The notes below the pieces were generated by a model, which saw only the letters and a list, made by a program, of their open reading frames with translations, made no database searches and was not told the DNA's origin. A stretch of 33,627 nucleotides of DNA from DUZB01 sp964407525 (GTDB lineage: Bacteria > Desulfobacterota > DSM-4660 > Desulfatiglandales > Desulfatiglandaceae). The stretch is taken from assembly GCA_964407525.1 (NCBI GenBank), contig CAYOWC010000019.1, positions 1 through 33,627 on the forward strand, in the 5' to 3' direction. Each line of letters starts with the position of its first letter. The first letter of the stretch is position 1. The position numbers were made by a program, and so were the translations under genes. Below are positions 7,069 to 16,019 of the stretch, piece by piece.

Positions 7069-8034
7069 TTATTTCCCGGCAAGGTTTTCAAGGATTTCAG
7101 TATCTATGAACCGGTTTACAAAAATTTCCGCATCGGGAACACTAATATATCTCAGGCGTGAGAGAAAATCCACATATTCCGTTTCACCAGCTATGCTCAA
7201 TTCATAGGTGTAGTTCACATTCTTTATGGCCAGCCGAACTGTTTCTTTGTCCATGCCTGTGTATTTCATTCCGATGTTTACTGCGTCTTCGGGATATTTA
7301 TTTATGAAATTAGTAGCTTCCATATGGGCTTTGACCATGTCTGAAACATTCCTCTGATGTAGATGGTGGTATGTGTCATTGGTTATCAGTACACAACAAG
7401 GGTGGTCTTTCCAGATATCACCGGAGGTGAGAAGCACACGCCCGATGCCCATGGTCCTTGCCTTGGCAGGGTAGGGTTCCCATGCGATGAACGCATCGAT
7501 CTGGCCGGTTCTTAATGCCCCGATCATCTCTGGTGGTTTCAAAACAATGGTGGAAACGCTTTTGGGGTCCACCTTGAATTTCAAAAGAGCCTTTTTCAGA
7601 AGAAAATCCTGTACCGTCGAATGACCGGGGATGGCGACGGTTTTCCCCGCAAGGTCGGCAGGTTTTTGTATGGAGGAATCTTTTCGCACCATGATGGCAG
7701 AGCCTTCGGTGTTGACCTGGGCCACTACCGTTGCTTCGGCCACGCCATTGGCGACGGCTGTAGTGGCGGGTGCTTCCCCTACATATCCCATATCCAGGGC
7801 ACCCGCGGCAAAGGCACTCATTTCTTCCGGCCCGGCCTTGAAAATGCCGGCGACTTTCGCATCTACACCGTATTTTTTATACAGTCCTTTTTCCAGCGCT
7901 ACCCAACAGGCCAGTTGATGAATATCGCTTTGGAGATATCCGATGCGAACCGGTTTTTCTTCTGCTCCTGCCATAAAGGGAAACTGGAGGAAAAGCAGGA
8001 AAAGACCAGATAAGAGAAGGATTGTTTTCTTCAT
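7069..8034 (-). CDS. ABC transporter substrate-binding protein, NMT1/SsuA/TauA type
   Basis: This is a 321-aa periplasmic protein. Residues 1-24 are a signal peptide (MKKTILLLSGLFLLFLQF, cleaved after AGA). The mature part begins VRIGYLQSDIHQLACWVALEKG, typical of the NMT1/THI5-like solute-binding group, and continues with GYVGEAPATTAVANG and VAIPGHSTVQDFLL, which line the ligand cleft in this family. AAGGAG lies 8 bases before the ATG. The gene opens the transporter operon. Sulfonates, nitrate, taurine or aromatic acids are all possible ligands, and none can be selected by eye. Confidence 0.9.
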   Translation of the reverse strand: MKKTILLLSGLFLLFLQFPFMAGAEEKPVRIGYLQSDIHQLACWVALEKGLYKKYGVDAKVAGIFKAGPEEMSAFAAGALDMGYVGEAPATTAVANGVAEATVVAQVNTEGSAIMVRKDSSIQKPADLAGKTVAIPGHSTVQDFLLKKALLKFKVDPKSVSTIVLKPPEMIGALRTGQIDAFIAWEPYPAKARTMGIGRVLLTSGDIWKDHPCCVLITNDTYHHLHQRNVSDMVKAHMEATNFINKYPEDAVNIGMKYTGMDKETVRLAIKNVNYTYELSIAGETEYVDFLSRLRYISVPDAEIFVNRFIDTEILENLAGK

Positions 8035-8058
8035 GATAAACTCCTTAAAGCATAGGTT

Positions 8059-8745
8059 TCACCCAGGTTGCACCACTTCATAGTAGCGGTTCGGGGCTAA
8101 GCCTGCAAACAAAACCGCACCGGGGCAGGGGACTACCAGCTTTTTTTTCCATTGTGAACCGATGATGTTGAAAAATTCCAGGCAGGCGGAACAGACATGG
8201 GTGGTTTTTCCCAGGGAGTAGGGGACGGGTTCTCCTTCTTCAAGGAAATATTTCGGTTCCAGGAAATTGGCGTGATTGGCGCAGTGGGTGATGAACAGCT
8301 CTTCATAGCTCAATCCGTGTATACCCATGATTTTAAGCCACCGGTCGTTTCGCTCCTTTTCTTCGCTATCAATCCTGTCCCAGGCATCCGGTTTGGACGT
8401 CCTGTAGCTTTTTCGATCAAGAAGGGATAGCTGTTCTGTTCGGGCTGGAAATTTTCGGCATCGAAATTTGGAATTTCGAATAATGGTTTCTGCTGCCAGC
8501 CCCCAGGAAGCCAGGTTTCGGGAACTGATGAGCAGAGTTTGTCCCAGATATGGAGATGTTCCGTACCAGGAGAGTTGTCTCTCGCAAAGGGTATATTTCT
8601 CCCAGGATTCGGGAGGTACATAGCCCATCTCAATCTTTTTCGAAAGGGGAATGCAAACCGCCTTTTTGGCTTCGTGCATGGAAATTCTATTTTGAGTCGC
8701 CATGCCTCTGACGCGCTCAAAAGATTCCGCGTCCAACCAGTACAC
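8059..8745 (-). CDS. conserved-looking protein of unknown function
   Basis: This 228-aa protein is one I do not recognise. It has no signal peptide or membrane segment. It carries scattered cysteines and histidines: THCANHANF in the middle, HVCSACLEFF (C-x2-C) and VVPCPGAV near the C-terminus. It is rich in tryptophan, tyrosine and arginine. The chosen start is a GTG 5 bases after the stop of the CCG-domain Fe-S gene, with no good ribosome-binding site. An ATG at 8703 is an alternative. Tight packing behind the redox genes suggests an accessory or metal-binding role in the same complex or pathway, which is inference only. Confidence 0.6.
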   Translation of the reverse strand: MYWLDAESFERVRGMATQNRISMHEAKKAVCIPLSKKIEMGYVPPESWEKYTLCERQLSWYGTSPYLGQTLLISSRNLASWGLAAETIIRNSKFRCRKFPARTEQLSLLDRKSYRTSKPDAWDRIDSEEKERNDRWLKIMGIHGLSYEELFITHCANHANFLEPKYFLEEGEPVPYSLGKTTHVCSACLEFFNIIGSQWKKKLVVPCPGAVLFAGLAPNRYYEVVQPG

Positions 8746-8750
8746 GTATT

Positions 8751-10189
8751 TTACGAATCCGTTGATGGGGATTCCTCCTGGGTGGCCTTTTTGGCTTTCG
8801 GTTCACGGGGCTTCCGGGCTTTTCTCACCTTTCGCTCCTTCTTGGGCTTTTCGACTTTTCCATCCTGAAGGGCCGCTTCCACCAGGAAGCTGATATCCCG
8901 CATGATCAGAGGGGAATTCGTGGCTGTGATCCCCACCTGGAGCCCCTGATAGCAGAAGGGACAGGCTGAGACCAGTTCTTCGGCCCCTGTTTCTTCCGCT
9001 TCCTGCACCCGTCGCTGGGCCATTTTATTCTGAATGTCCGGATATCCTGATTTAAGACCTCCACCTGCCCCNNNNNNNNNNNNNNNNNNNNNNNNNNNNN
9101 NNNNNNNNNNNNNNNNNNNNNNNNNNNNNNNNNNNNNNNNNNNNNNNNNNNNNNNNNNNNNNNNNNNNNNNTTCCCACTTTCGGGTAATCTTCCTTAATG
9201 GTTTTGAAACATCCCGCGCATGAGGAAATGAGTGTTTCAAATCCGGTTTCGTTGAACATCTGGATATTGTCCGTGGCGATGCGTTCAAATTCCGGATCCC
9301 CCATCCGGAGCATGACGCTGCCGCAGCATTTTTCATCTTTGCCAAAGACCCCGTAGTCAATGCCCAGGGTTTCGAGGATGTTGATGGTGCTGACCGCCAC
9401 CTGCTTGACGTTGATGTCATAGGCGGCAGTACACCCTAAAAAGAGAAGAACCTTGCCTCCGGTCTTTTTCATTTCTTTCGGAAGGTCGGCGATCAGGCCT
9501 TCTTTTTTGGCCCGTCTGGCCCATTTGGTGCGTCCGGCCCGAGGTTGTTGCCAGGGGTTGTCGTAAGATTTAACACTCTTTACGAGGGCCTTTTGGGATT
9601 CCAGGGGCCCGTAACCCGCCCGAACGATGAGGCGGCGGATGTCTTCCCATAGATTGACCGTATCGATCTTGGCAGGGCACACGATGTGACATTGCCCGCA
9701 GGTGGAACATTCATAGAGATTCCGTACAAAATCCTGCACCTGTGCATCGGTGACTTCCTTGTAGCCAAACACCGTGGCGATTAGTTTCTTGAGCCCATCA
9801 GGACCTTTTTCACTCTGGACAATGCGTCCGATGAGGCCTTGCTGAGATCGAATAATGCGAAGGAAGTCCGTAACCTTGGTCCTGGGAATAATGCTCTCCT
9901 TGGCATCCTGGTCATAAACGGGGCACCAGGTGAGGCATTCGCCGCATCGGGTACAGGCGTCCAGTTCGATGAGCCGGCGTATATCGAGATTGGAGATGAG
10001 AATGTCCCGAACCTTTTCTTCCCGGGAAGGGGGTGTTTCAGCCTCGGCAACGGGATCGGGCTTCTCTTGGGGCGCCGAAGCATCAGGCTGTGTTTCCGTT
10101 TGGATTGGGGACTCTTCCTGAACCGAAGGTGAAGGTCCGTTTTCCGCTTCGGGCGTTTTTTCTGTCTCAATGGGTTCGTTTTCGGCCAT
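8751..10189 (-). CDS. CCG-domain Fe-S protein, HdrD/DsrK-like, interrupted by an assembly gap
   Basis: This is the cytosolic electron-carrying subunit of a membrane redox complex. Two ferredoxin-type clusters are visible (CTRCGECLTWCP and CSTCGQCHIVCP), followed by a first CCG domain (FLGCTAAYD, CCGSVMLRMGD, CAGCFKTI). After the 100 N at 9072-9171 the frame resumes with GAGGGLKSGYPDIQNKMA and ACPFCYQGLQ, the end of the second CCG domain. The two parts are in different frames as written, so the N length is arbitrary. The protein has an acidic, proline-rich N-terminal tail of about 55 residues and a basic, lysine/arginine-rich C-terminal tail of about 40. The ATG at 10189 has GGG at 6 bases. 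An ATG at 10222 overlaps the upstream stop and is an alternative. Confidence 0.88.
9072..9171. other. assembly gap (100 N)
   Basis: Exactly 100 undetermined bases lie inside the CCG-domain Fe-S gene. The flanks encode the end of the first CCG domain and the GAGGG motif of the second, so missing coding sequence, not a real junction, explains the frame change. Comparison with the paralogue at 20611-21921 suggests roughly 80-100 missing codons. Confidence 0.98.
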
Positions 10190-10218
10190 TTTTTTCCCTG
10201 ATTGAGATACCAAAGGTA

Positions 10219-11688
10219 TCATTTCATTTTGTAGTTCAAAAGCAATGTAAGGGGTGTATTAAAGATGTGCCGCATTTTCCCAAAGGGCAGATAGGCTACG
10301 AAAATCGCCCCCACCACGGCGTGCCCCCACCATAGATATGGATAGACAGCCGTCCATTGGATTTCCATTGACGACAGCAGCCTGGAGACAGGGTAACCGA
10401 TGAAAGAATAGTATCCTATTTCAGGGGGAAGCTGTGTCATCAGGATTCGTGCCCCTTCCGCCAGGAACCCCAGAAAGATCAGTACCCCGATAAGGAGGAG
10501 CGCTATATTGTCCCTGGATTCGGAGATCACATGGGAAGGTTTGATGAAGATCCGCTGGACCGCCGCAACCACTATCCCAATGAGAATGAGAATGCCGCAC
10601 AGGTCGTTCACAAAGGCCGTAAAACCGCCATTTTTGTCAATCAGCACAAGAGCCAGGGGGCTTTCGGGTCCGATACGAGACACGAAATAGGTGAATACAC
10701 TTAACAGGAAACGGAACAGGATGGGCAGAAAGATGAGAGAGTGAATGAACCATCTTTTCACGCTTTCCTGAAGAAGGCGACGTTGCAGAATGACATCCAG
10801 CAAAATAGTTTTCAGAAGAGGGAAAAAATCCCTTGAAAAAATCGTACCCCACAAACCGTCGGAGGCCAGAGCGATTTTGCGGTGGAGATTTTTTTCCTCA
10901 CCCTGAACACTCCCCTGAAACCAGAAGTGAAGGGTGATGAGAACCCCCAGGGCAAACAGGATGAGAGCCACCCAGAAAACAGGGCCGCCCATGGTCAATG
11001 ACGCATTATGGCACATCATGCAAAGGATACTTTTTGATGGAAGGACGGCATGGGCCGCACCCACCTTATTCCCCTGGGTATGGCACCGCACGCAAAAATC
11101 ATCTCTATTCGTATTTTCAAGACGATGATCGGTCAGGCCGATCGGCATTCCTTTGTCGTTCACATGGGCGAGACGGACCCGGTTGGTTTTTTTATCGAGA
11201 GAAACAAATTTGCTTACGCTATGACAGGCCTGGCACCGAACCCTCAGGTGCGGGGAGTGAATGTCACCACCCTCGTTATGAAAAGGATGGCATCTGAGGC
11301 ACTGGGCGCCCTTTTCCGACTGGTGCGGGGAGCGGGCTACGTCCTCATGGCACGAGATGCACCCCACAAAGGCATGGCGCCCTTTTCGAATCTCCTCGGG
11401 GTCCACCTTCATGGAAACCTTATTTTTATTAACGATTTTGATGCAGGTTTCTTCCTGGTGGCATTCCAGGCAGAAAGATTGGGAAGCAAAGGCGCCGGCG
11501 TTGGTCTCTACATTGGGATGGCGATGGCAATCCAGGCAATCCCGCTGCTTTCCCTCAAGCAGGGGGGGCATCATGGGATTCGTTGCATTGGCCTCCCCGG
11601 TCCAAATCGAAATACTCAAAAGCGAGGCCAAACAGAGGATCAGGCACATAATTAGATGGTTGAACCGTTGAATTACTCGTTTTCCCAT
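10219..11688 (-). CDS. seven-haem cytochrome c fused to a NarI/DsrM-like membrane cytochrome b
   Basis: This is a 489-aa protein. A signal/anchor segment (about residues 11-35) leads to a periplasmic domain with seven CxxCH haem-binding motifs (CLDCH, CLECH, CISCH, CLRCH, CQACH, CVRCH, CMMCH) up to about residue 225. Then come about five or six hydrophobic segments ending in PYLWWGHAVVGAIFVAYLPF and MRHIFNTPLTLLLNY, the typical end of NarI/HdrE/DsrM haem-b subunits. The fusion would pass electrons between periplasmic haems, membrane quinone and the cytosolic Fe-S protein encoded next. It overlaps the upstream cytochrome b gene by 16 bases and the 10222 start of the downstream gene by 4, so the genes are tightly coupled. 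Confidence 0.88.
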   Translation of the reverse strand: MGKRVIQRFNHLIMCLILCLASLLSISIWTGEANATNPMMPPLLEGKQRDCLDCHRHPNVETNAGAFASQSFCLECHQEETCIKIVNKNKVSMKVDPEEIRKGRHAFVGCISCHEDVARSPHQSEKGAQCLRCHPFHNEGGDIHSPHLRVRCQACHSVSKFVSLDKKTNRVRLAHVNDKGMPIGLTDHRLENTNRDDFCVRCHTQGNKVGAAHAVLPSKSILCMMCHNASLTMGGPVFWVALILFALGVLITLHFWFQGSVQGEEKNLHRKIALASDGLWGTIFSRDFFPLLKTILLDVILQRRLLQESVKRWFIHSLIFLPILFRFLLSVFTYFVSRIGPESPLALVLIDKNGGFTAFVNDLCGILILIGIVVAAVQRIFIKPSHVISESRDNIALLLIGVLIFLGFLAEGARILMTQLPPEIGYYSFIGYPVSRLLSSMEIQWTAVYPYLWWGHAVVGAIFVAYLPFGKMRHIFNTPLTLLLNYKMK

Positions 11689-12386
11689 GTCATCCCTTCC
11701 ATGTTTTCCAATTCCCCGGGGTGTTCATGCATCATCTTTTCCCGCGTTGTTCGGCCGGTGAAAATGGTTTTTTCCACCGGGAATACCTCCGGCCTCAAAT
11801 GGGTTGTTACGATATGAACGACGAATTTCAAGGCTACTGCTATGATCGCTTCGTACAGGTGAAGCACCTGTGCCAGATTAATAAAATAACCGGGCAGAAG
11901 GGTGGAGAAAAATTCCGGGAACCATAGAAAAAGGCCTGTGAGTCCCATGGTGTTCATGCCCAAAAAGAGCGCCAGATAATCAAACTTTTCCCAATACGTA
12001 AAACGATTGAATGTGGGAATCCCCCGCCTACCGAAAAAATATCCCATGTGCTGAAACATATCTTTGATGTCCTGAACCCGTGGGAAAATGGATTGGGGCC
12101 CCGTGATACTCCCTTTCAGCGCCAGTTTAAAATAAAACAACCAGAGGATGTGCACTACCACGCAGGCGTAGGTAACCATGGCAAAAAAGCGATGCAGATA
12201 GGCCAGGTGTCCGGCGCCTCCCACCAGCCACGCAAAGCCATGGGCCCACCACTGGGCACTGAATTTGAGGGAGAAACCGGTAATGGCAAGCCCGGTAAAC
12301 CCGATCATCACCACAAGATGCAGCATCCGTTGGAGGGGTGAGAATCGAATCAGGGTTTCCGTTTGCTGTTTTTCCAGGGTTTTCAT
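11673..12386 (-). CDS. cytochrome b subunit, formate dehydrogenase gamma / Ni-Fe hydrogenase cytochrome b type
   Basis: This 237-aa integral membrane protein has four or five hydrophobic segments. Histidines placed in or near helices (RMLHLVVMIGFTGLAITGF, HRFFAMVTYACVVVHILW, LHLYEAIIAVALKFVVHI) fit the bis-histidine haem b ligands of the FdnI/HyaC family. It begins with RFSPLQRMLH, a common N-terminal signature of this family. The ATG overlaps the stop of the upstream six-haem cytochrome gene (ATGA). It probably connects the periplasmic haems to the quinone pool. Confidence 0.88.
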   Translation of the reverse strand: MKTLEKQQTETLIRFSPLQRMLHLVVMIGFTGLAITGFSLKFSAQWWAHGFAWLVGGAGHLAYLHRFFAMVTYACVVVHILWLFYFKLALKGSITGPQSIFPRVQDIKDMFQHMGYFFGRRGIPTFNRFTYWEKFDYLALFLGMNTMGLTGLFLWFPEFFSTLLPGYFINLAQVLHLYEAIIAVALKFVVHIVTTHLRPEVFPVEKTIFTGRTTREKMMHEHPGELENMEGMTWENE

Positions 12387-13273
12387 TTGTGTTTCCTCAA
12401 TCTTTCGTGAAGTTCCCGTAATATCCAGACAAAACTGTGGCCGTAAAAGAAGCCCACGATAAGGATCGCCAGGATGGCCATCAACACAGTGACTACCCGA
12501 ATAAGAGCCACGTGCGATCTTTTCTCGTTATTCATTTCAGAAGGATCCTGGGTTGTGGGATGAATGACTACCTGGGCAAACCCTTCCTTTGCTTCGGGGT
12601 GACATCTGCGGCAGGCATTGAGGGCCGCCTCCTTGTCTTTGAGGGATACACAGCGGTGCGCTCCATGACAATCGGTGCAGAAGGCGGCATTTTTGTCTCC
12701 CAGATTCACAGCGGCTTTGCCATGATAGTTTTCGAGGTAGGTGGCTGCCTGGGCGGGGTGGCACGCCGCACAAACCGAAACCGTTTGCCGTCCCATCTCC
12801 ACGCGGGATAAATGCGCTTTGGCATAATGGGCTGAATGGCAACTGCCGCAGGTGGGTGCCTTTTTGTTTTCAGGGAGTTTATCGTACTTACCGGAGGGTT
12901 CCTTCTGCTCCTTTTTCAAGGCATTGGCGTGAGCTCCTGAAAGGTATTGTTCGTAGGAAGGTTTGTGACAGGCTTTGCACCGTTTATAGTCGTAGAGGCG
13001 ATTGGCATCCGCGTGAAGAAAAGTCGGAGCATTCGAATCAGGGTGCATGGTTTTCCCCTGGTTCATATTCCCGTGACAGTCTTCGCATGAAAATGTCCCA
13101 TGGGCAGATGCGGCAAAATGCCCCATGTTTACAAACCAGCCTCCTTCCTCACTGGGCGCAGTGGCAGCCAGGGGGCTCTGGGTATTCAGCAAAGCCGTTA
13201 CAAATAACCCACAAAAGAGAGCACGCAGGGTGAGGCGTTTGGCCTTCTGCAACCAGTCTTCTAATTTGACCAT
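12383..13273 (-). CDS. six-haem membrane-anchored cytochrome c
   Basis: This is a 296-aa protein from the ATG at 13273. The frame continues upstream to 13414, but that part has no signal-like sequence and overlaps the preceding gene. The N-terminal hydrophobic stretch (LTLRALFCGLFVTALL) is a signal or anchor. Six CxxCH motifs follow (CEDCH, CKACH, CGSCH, CAACH, CTDCH, CRRCH). A hydrophobic segment near the C-terminus (VVTVLMAILAILIVGFFYG) anchors the protein in the inner membrane with haems in the periplasm. It resembles NapC/NrfB/Nrf-like multihaem carriers in general form. It overlaps the upstream gene by 13 bases. Confidence 0.87.
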   Translation of the reverse strand: MVKLEDWLQKAKRLTLRALFCGLFVTALLNTQSPLAATAPSEEGGWFVNMGHFAASAHGTFSCEDCHGNMNQGKTMHPDSNAPTFLHADANRLYDYKRCKACHKPSYEQYLSGAHANALKKEQKEPSGKYDKLPENKKAPTCGSCHSAHYAKAHLSRVEMGRQTVSVCAACHPAQAATYLENYHGKAAVNLGDKNAAFCTDCHGAHRCVSLKDKEAALNACRRCHPEAKEGFAQVVIHPTTQDPSEMNNEKRSHVALIRVVTVLMAILAILIVGFFYGHSFVWILRELHERLRKHK

Positions 13274-14598
13274 GAAAGTGTACCTATGCAATTTTCCCGA
13301 GAGTAATGAAACCGTTTGCTTCTGAAATAGATCTCCAGAAAAAGAGCGCTGGTCCTGTTCAAAAAACCGAACAGCGCCCTGGCGGGTTCGAGGGTGTCCG
13401 CTTGCCTGTCCCACCCTCTCTTGATTTTTCTGATATTTTCCGTAATGTGCAGGGCCGTCTGAACCAACAGGCCATCTTGTCCCGGCCGTACCAAAACGGG
13501 GGTCATTTTTTCAAAGGATCTGAGGCGTTGCCAGATGGCTTCGAGAAACACTCGAATTTTTCCCGCCTCATAGACCTTGTTGCCAATGGTCCATTTCAGT
13601 GGAGACATCTCAAGTCCAGCTGCCACAATCCTCGAATTACTCAATTCGCGCTTGAGATTCCTGATAAATGTCTTTTTCTCCGAACCCACACGGGATTCCA
13701 TTTCATCATCAAGGTCCGTGGATGGAGAAGGCTGCACGGGCAAGTCCCACATCATGGCATTTGCCAGAAAAAGGTTGGCTTCGAGATAATGGGGATGTTC
13801 GAAATGGGGACCGAAGAGATGGAGATGTCCCTGGCCCATTTTTCCCCGAATGATGGCCGCATTTCCGAAAAGGGTCTTTTCAGCCAGTTCTCGATCCACC
13901 AGAAAAAGCGTTTTATTTGTGAAATTCGTATAGGTGGCAAGAATGGTTTCGGGGTCGGTGACGGTCATGGGGGGACCGCCGTACAGGGGGGCTGTCAGGG
14001 TCATGGACGTTCCAAACGGCGGCAAACCGCTGGTGGTAACCTCTATCTCTTCTCGTACCGGATGGTAAATAAATGAACAGCCATAGCAGGTGCAGAACTT
14101 TTCCTTCATGCTGTGGGCTTCGGGAAGCGTCTTGGTGAGGTTGGTAATTTTTGCAGCAACAAAATTGAAGTGATTCAGGTGTTCCTTGGACGAGTAAAGC
14201 GGCAGATAGGCCCCGGCGCAGGATCCCAAATAGAGCCCCCCCGCCGTAATGAAATCTTCGAGTTTCCGGGCGCCTTTGGGTCCCAGGGCTTCAGCAATGG
14301 CAAATGTATCGCCTCCGGACATAGCCAATACATCTAAGCGATCAAGGGCATCTTGTGCCAGATCATTTTCCGTCAAAAAGGCAAGATCGTAAAATCCCAG
14401 GCGCTCAAAGATGTCTGCGAACCAGAGCCAGGAATGGGAAGCGCCCTTGCCTGTGTAGATTCCGATTTTCGGATAGTACAAAGGGCGGTCTTCGTCTTGC
14501 GTAGTCTGGTGAAGCCATTTCCCAGGTCCTTGGGAAAAAGTGAGAGCTTCACCGGAAATCAGTCTCTTGTTGAGAGCCATGTACCTGCTGACGGTCAT
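13261..14598 (-). CDS. BPL_N-like (biotin-protein-ligase N-terminal-type, class I amidotransferase-like) protein
   Basis: This is a 445-aa protein. The N-terminal half has a class I glutamine-amidotransferase-like fold: KIGIYTGKGASHSW, the strand LDVLAMSGGDTFAIAEAL, and the nucleophile-elbow-like GSCAGAYLPLY containing the candidate cysteine. This combination is typical of the BPL_N family, named from fungal biotin-protein ligases but mostly uncharacterised in bacteria. The C-terminal 150 residues are charged, helical and unassigned. Its gene overlaps the six-haem cytochrome gene by 13 bases and is the first gene of the cytochrome set. The ATG at 14598 has AGGAG only two bases away, and an ATG at 14580 is an alternative start. 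The reaction is unknown. Confidence 0.75.
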   Translation of the reverse strand: MTVSRYMALNKRLISGEALTFSQGPGKWLHQTTQDEDRPLYYPKIGIYTGKGASHSWLWFADIFERLGFYDLAFLTENDLAQDALDRLDVLAMSGGDTFAIAEALGPKGARKLEDFITAGGLYLGSCAGAYLPLYSSKEHLNHFNFVAAKITNLTKTLPEAHSMKEKFCTCYGCSFIYHPVREEIEVTTSGLPPFGTSMTLTAPLYGGPPMTVTDPETILATYTNFTNKTLFLVDRELAEKTLFGNAAIIRGKMGQGHLHLFGPHFEHPHYLEANLFLANAMMWDLPVQPSPSTDLDDEMESRVGSEKKTFIRNLKRELSNSRIVAAGLEMSPLKWTIGNKVYEAGKIRVFLEAIWQRLRSFEKMTPVLVRPGQDGLLVQTALHITENIRKIKRGWDRQADTLEPARALFGFLNRTSALFLEIYFRSKRFHYSRENCIGTLSWSN

Positions 14599-14650
14599 TT
14601 CTCCTGCCTGGATCAGAGCTTGTTTTTCTTGAACCCTGTCAGAAAAAAAA

Positions 14651-14671
14651 CTCTTTGCGTCTTTGCGTGAG
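14651..14671. repeat. short CTTTGCGT tandem repeat
   Basis: CTCTTTGCGTCTTTGCGTGA is a two-unit repeat with a 9-base period. It is of the same type as the repeat arms at 4822-4909 and lies in the spacer between the AOR-like gene and the BPL_N-like gene. Confidence 0.45.
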
Positions 14672-14693
14672 ATTTTTGCCGTTGTCCGAGTTC

Positions 14694-15995
14694 TTAAACA
14701 AGAATGTCCGCAATCACCTCGTCCAATGTTTCCTGGGGCAATTCCAGTTCCGTGCCCAATCCAGCCAGGTCCAGCAGTTTTTCCTCTGTGAGGTCAGGAG
14801 CCATTTGGAGCCATATGGGATGAATTCCCATGACATAGGCTACGGCTTGCCGTCTCTCCCAGTTTTCATCAGTTTCTTTACCCACAGCAGCCCAGGCGCT
14901 AAATACGCTACTCCCGGCGCATTCCACAGGACCTTTGAGATCCGGTAATGCCTTTTCAATATCCTCTGGGCTGGTCAGCCCCGATTTCGCACTTAATTCG
15001 GCGACAGCGGCCCCGTCAATTCCGTATTTGGCGCAGGCCTTGAGGACTGCTCCCGTTTCTTTTGCCGAAAGTCCTGCTTTCTTGAAAGTGATCAGCGGGA
15101 ATATGTCGGTCAATAGAAACCCCGGTTCCGGTACAGTAGATTCTTTCAGGAGGGCGGGGTCTTCATCAGTGAAAATAAAGGTGCTGGTAGCCACAGGCGT
15201 ATTAAAGCACGCCATATGCCGGTGCGTAAGGGGTCCAATCCAATCCCTGAAGTCCTCTTCCCCTAAAGCTGCTGCCGTAGCCGCAATGCCCTGCATATCC
15301 ATAAGGGAATTGGAGCGAATGGTGGTAATCAGTTCCGCGCAGTCCTCGATGAAATCTTCCGGTTCGGAAATTTCCAGGAGCCCCATGCCTCGAATGGCGA
15401 TGAGTTTGAGGTTCTTTTCACCGAACAGTTTGCCGAATCCCATGCGGTCGGCACTCTGCCAGTAGTTGATGCCAACCTGGGCAAGGTCAGAACCGTTTTC
15501 ACCGGCCCGGCCGATCCCCAGGACCTGGATCAGATCGTCCCCCATTTCACTTCGAATATCATCCGTTGCTGTCCAGGTGTCCTTTCCCCACAGTTCATCT
15601 GCGTCATTGATATCCACGATTCCGTCATGAATCCACAGGTAGACCGGTTTTTCAGCCTTTCCCTTTATGACGATATAGTCAAAGCCTGAGTATTTCAGTT
15701 CTATGCCCGCATCGAGATGTAAGGGGACATGGGAGACTTTTCCCGTGGATGGACTTTTAGCTGTCATGATGCCGAGAGAAGATCCGGGAACCAGTGTGCC
15801 GGTCAGCAAGCCGGTTCCCAGGACGATGGGCCCGTTGTCATTCGATTGGGCAGATGCATACTGATCGTAGAGATGTTTTGTGATGCCTGCGCCGCCGATT
15901 TTATCAAGAACGAGATCTTCTTCTAATTCTTCTTCCGTGATGTCGCGGGAGCCCAGGTCCACGATGGCTATTTTATCGGATGCCAAATATTCCAT
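14694..15995 (-). CDS. short aldehyde:ferredoxin oxidoreductase-like protein with degenerate Fe-S site
   Basis: This 433-aa protein is clearly related to tungsten-dependent AOR. The N-terminal domain (about 1-205) has IVLGTGLLTGTLVPGSS, YSGFDYIVIKGKAEKPVYL, ELWGKDTW, IGRAGENGSDLAQ and GEKNLKLIAIRG. AORs are usually about 600 aa. At the place where AORs have C-x2-C-x3-C for the [4Fe-4S] cluster, this protein has ACFNTPVAT (C263, T266, T270), so two ligands are threonine. A GID motif (CAKYGIDG) matches the later pterin-binding region. It may bind no cluster and may not be a classical aldehyde oxidase. The start has AAGGAG 8 bases away. The ferredoxin-like gene directly upstream suggests a two-subunit enzyme. 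Confidence 0.82.
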   Translation of the reverse strand: MEYLASDKIAIVDLGSRDITEEELEEDLVLDKIGGAGITKHLYDQYASAQSNDNGPIVLGTGLLTGTLVPGSSLGIMTAKSPSTGKVSHVPLHLDAGIELKYSGFDYIVIKGKAEKPVYLWIHDGIVDINDADELWGKDTWTATDDIRSEMGDDLIQVLGIGRAGENGSDLAQVGINYWQSADRMGFGKLFGEKNLKLIAIRGMGLLEISEPEDFIEDCAELITTIRSNSLMDMQGIAATAAALGEEDFRDWIGPLTHRHMACFNTPVATSTFIFTDEDPALLKESTVPEPGFLLTDIFPLITFKKAGLSAKETGAVLKACAKYGIDGAAVAELSAKSGLTSPEDIEKALPDLKGPVECAGSSVFSAWAAVGKETDENWERRQAVAYVMGIHPIWLQMAPDLTEEKLLDLAGLGTELELPQETLDEVIADILV

Positions 15996-16019
15996 TTTCT
16001 TATCTCCTTGTTCCTTTGT

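Noticed and set aside
9052..9420. 122-residue frame running across the N gap
   Set aside because: Serine/arginine-rich shadow frame of the CCG-domain gene. The conserved motifs are in the other frame.
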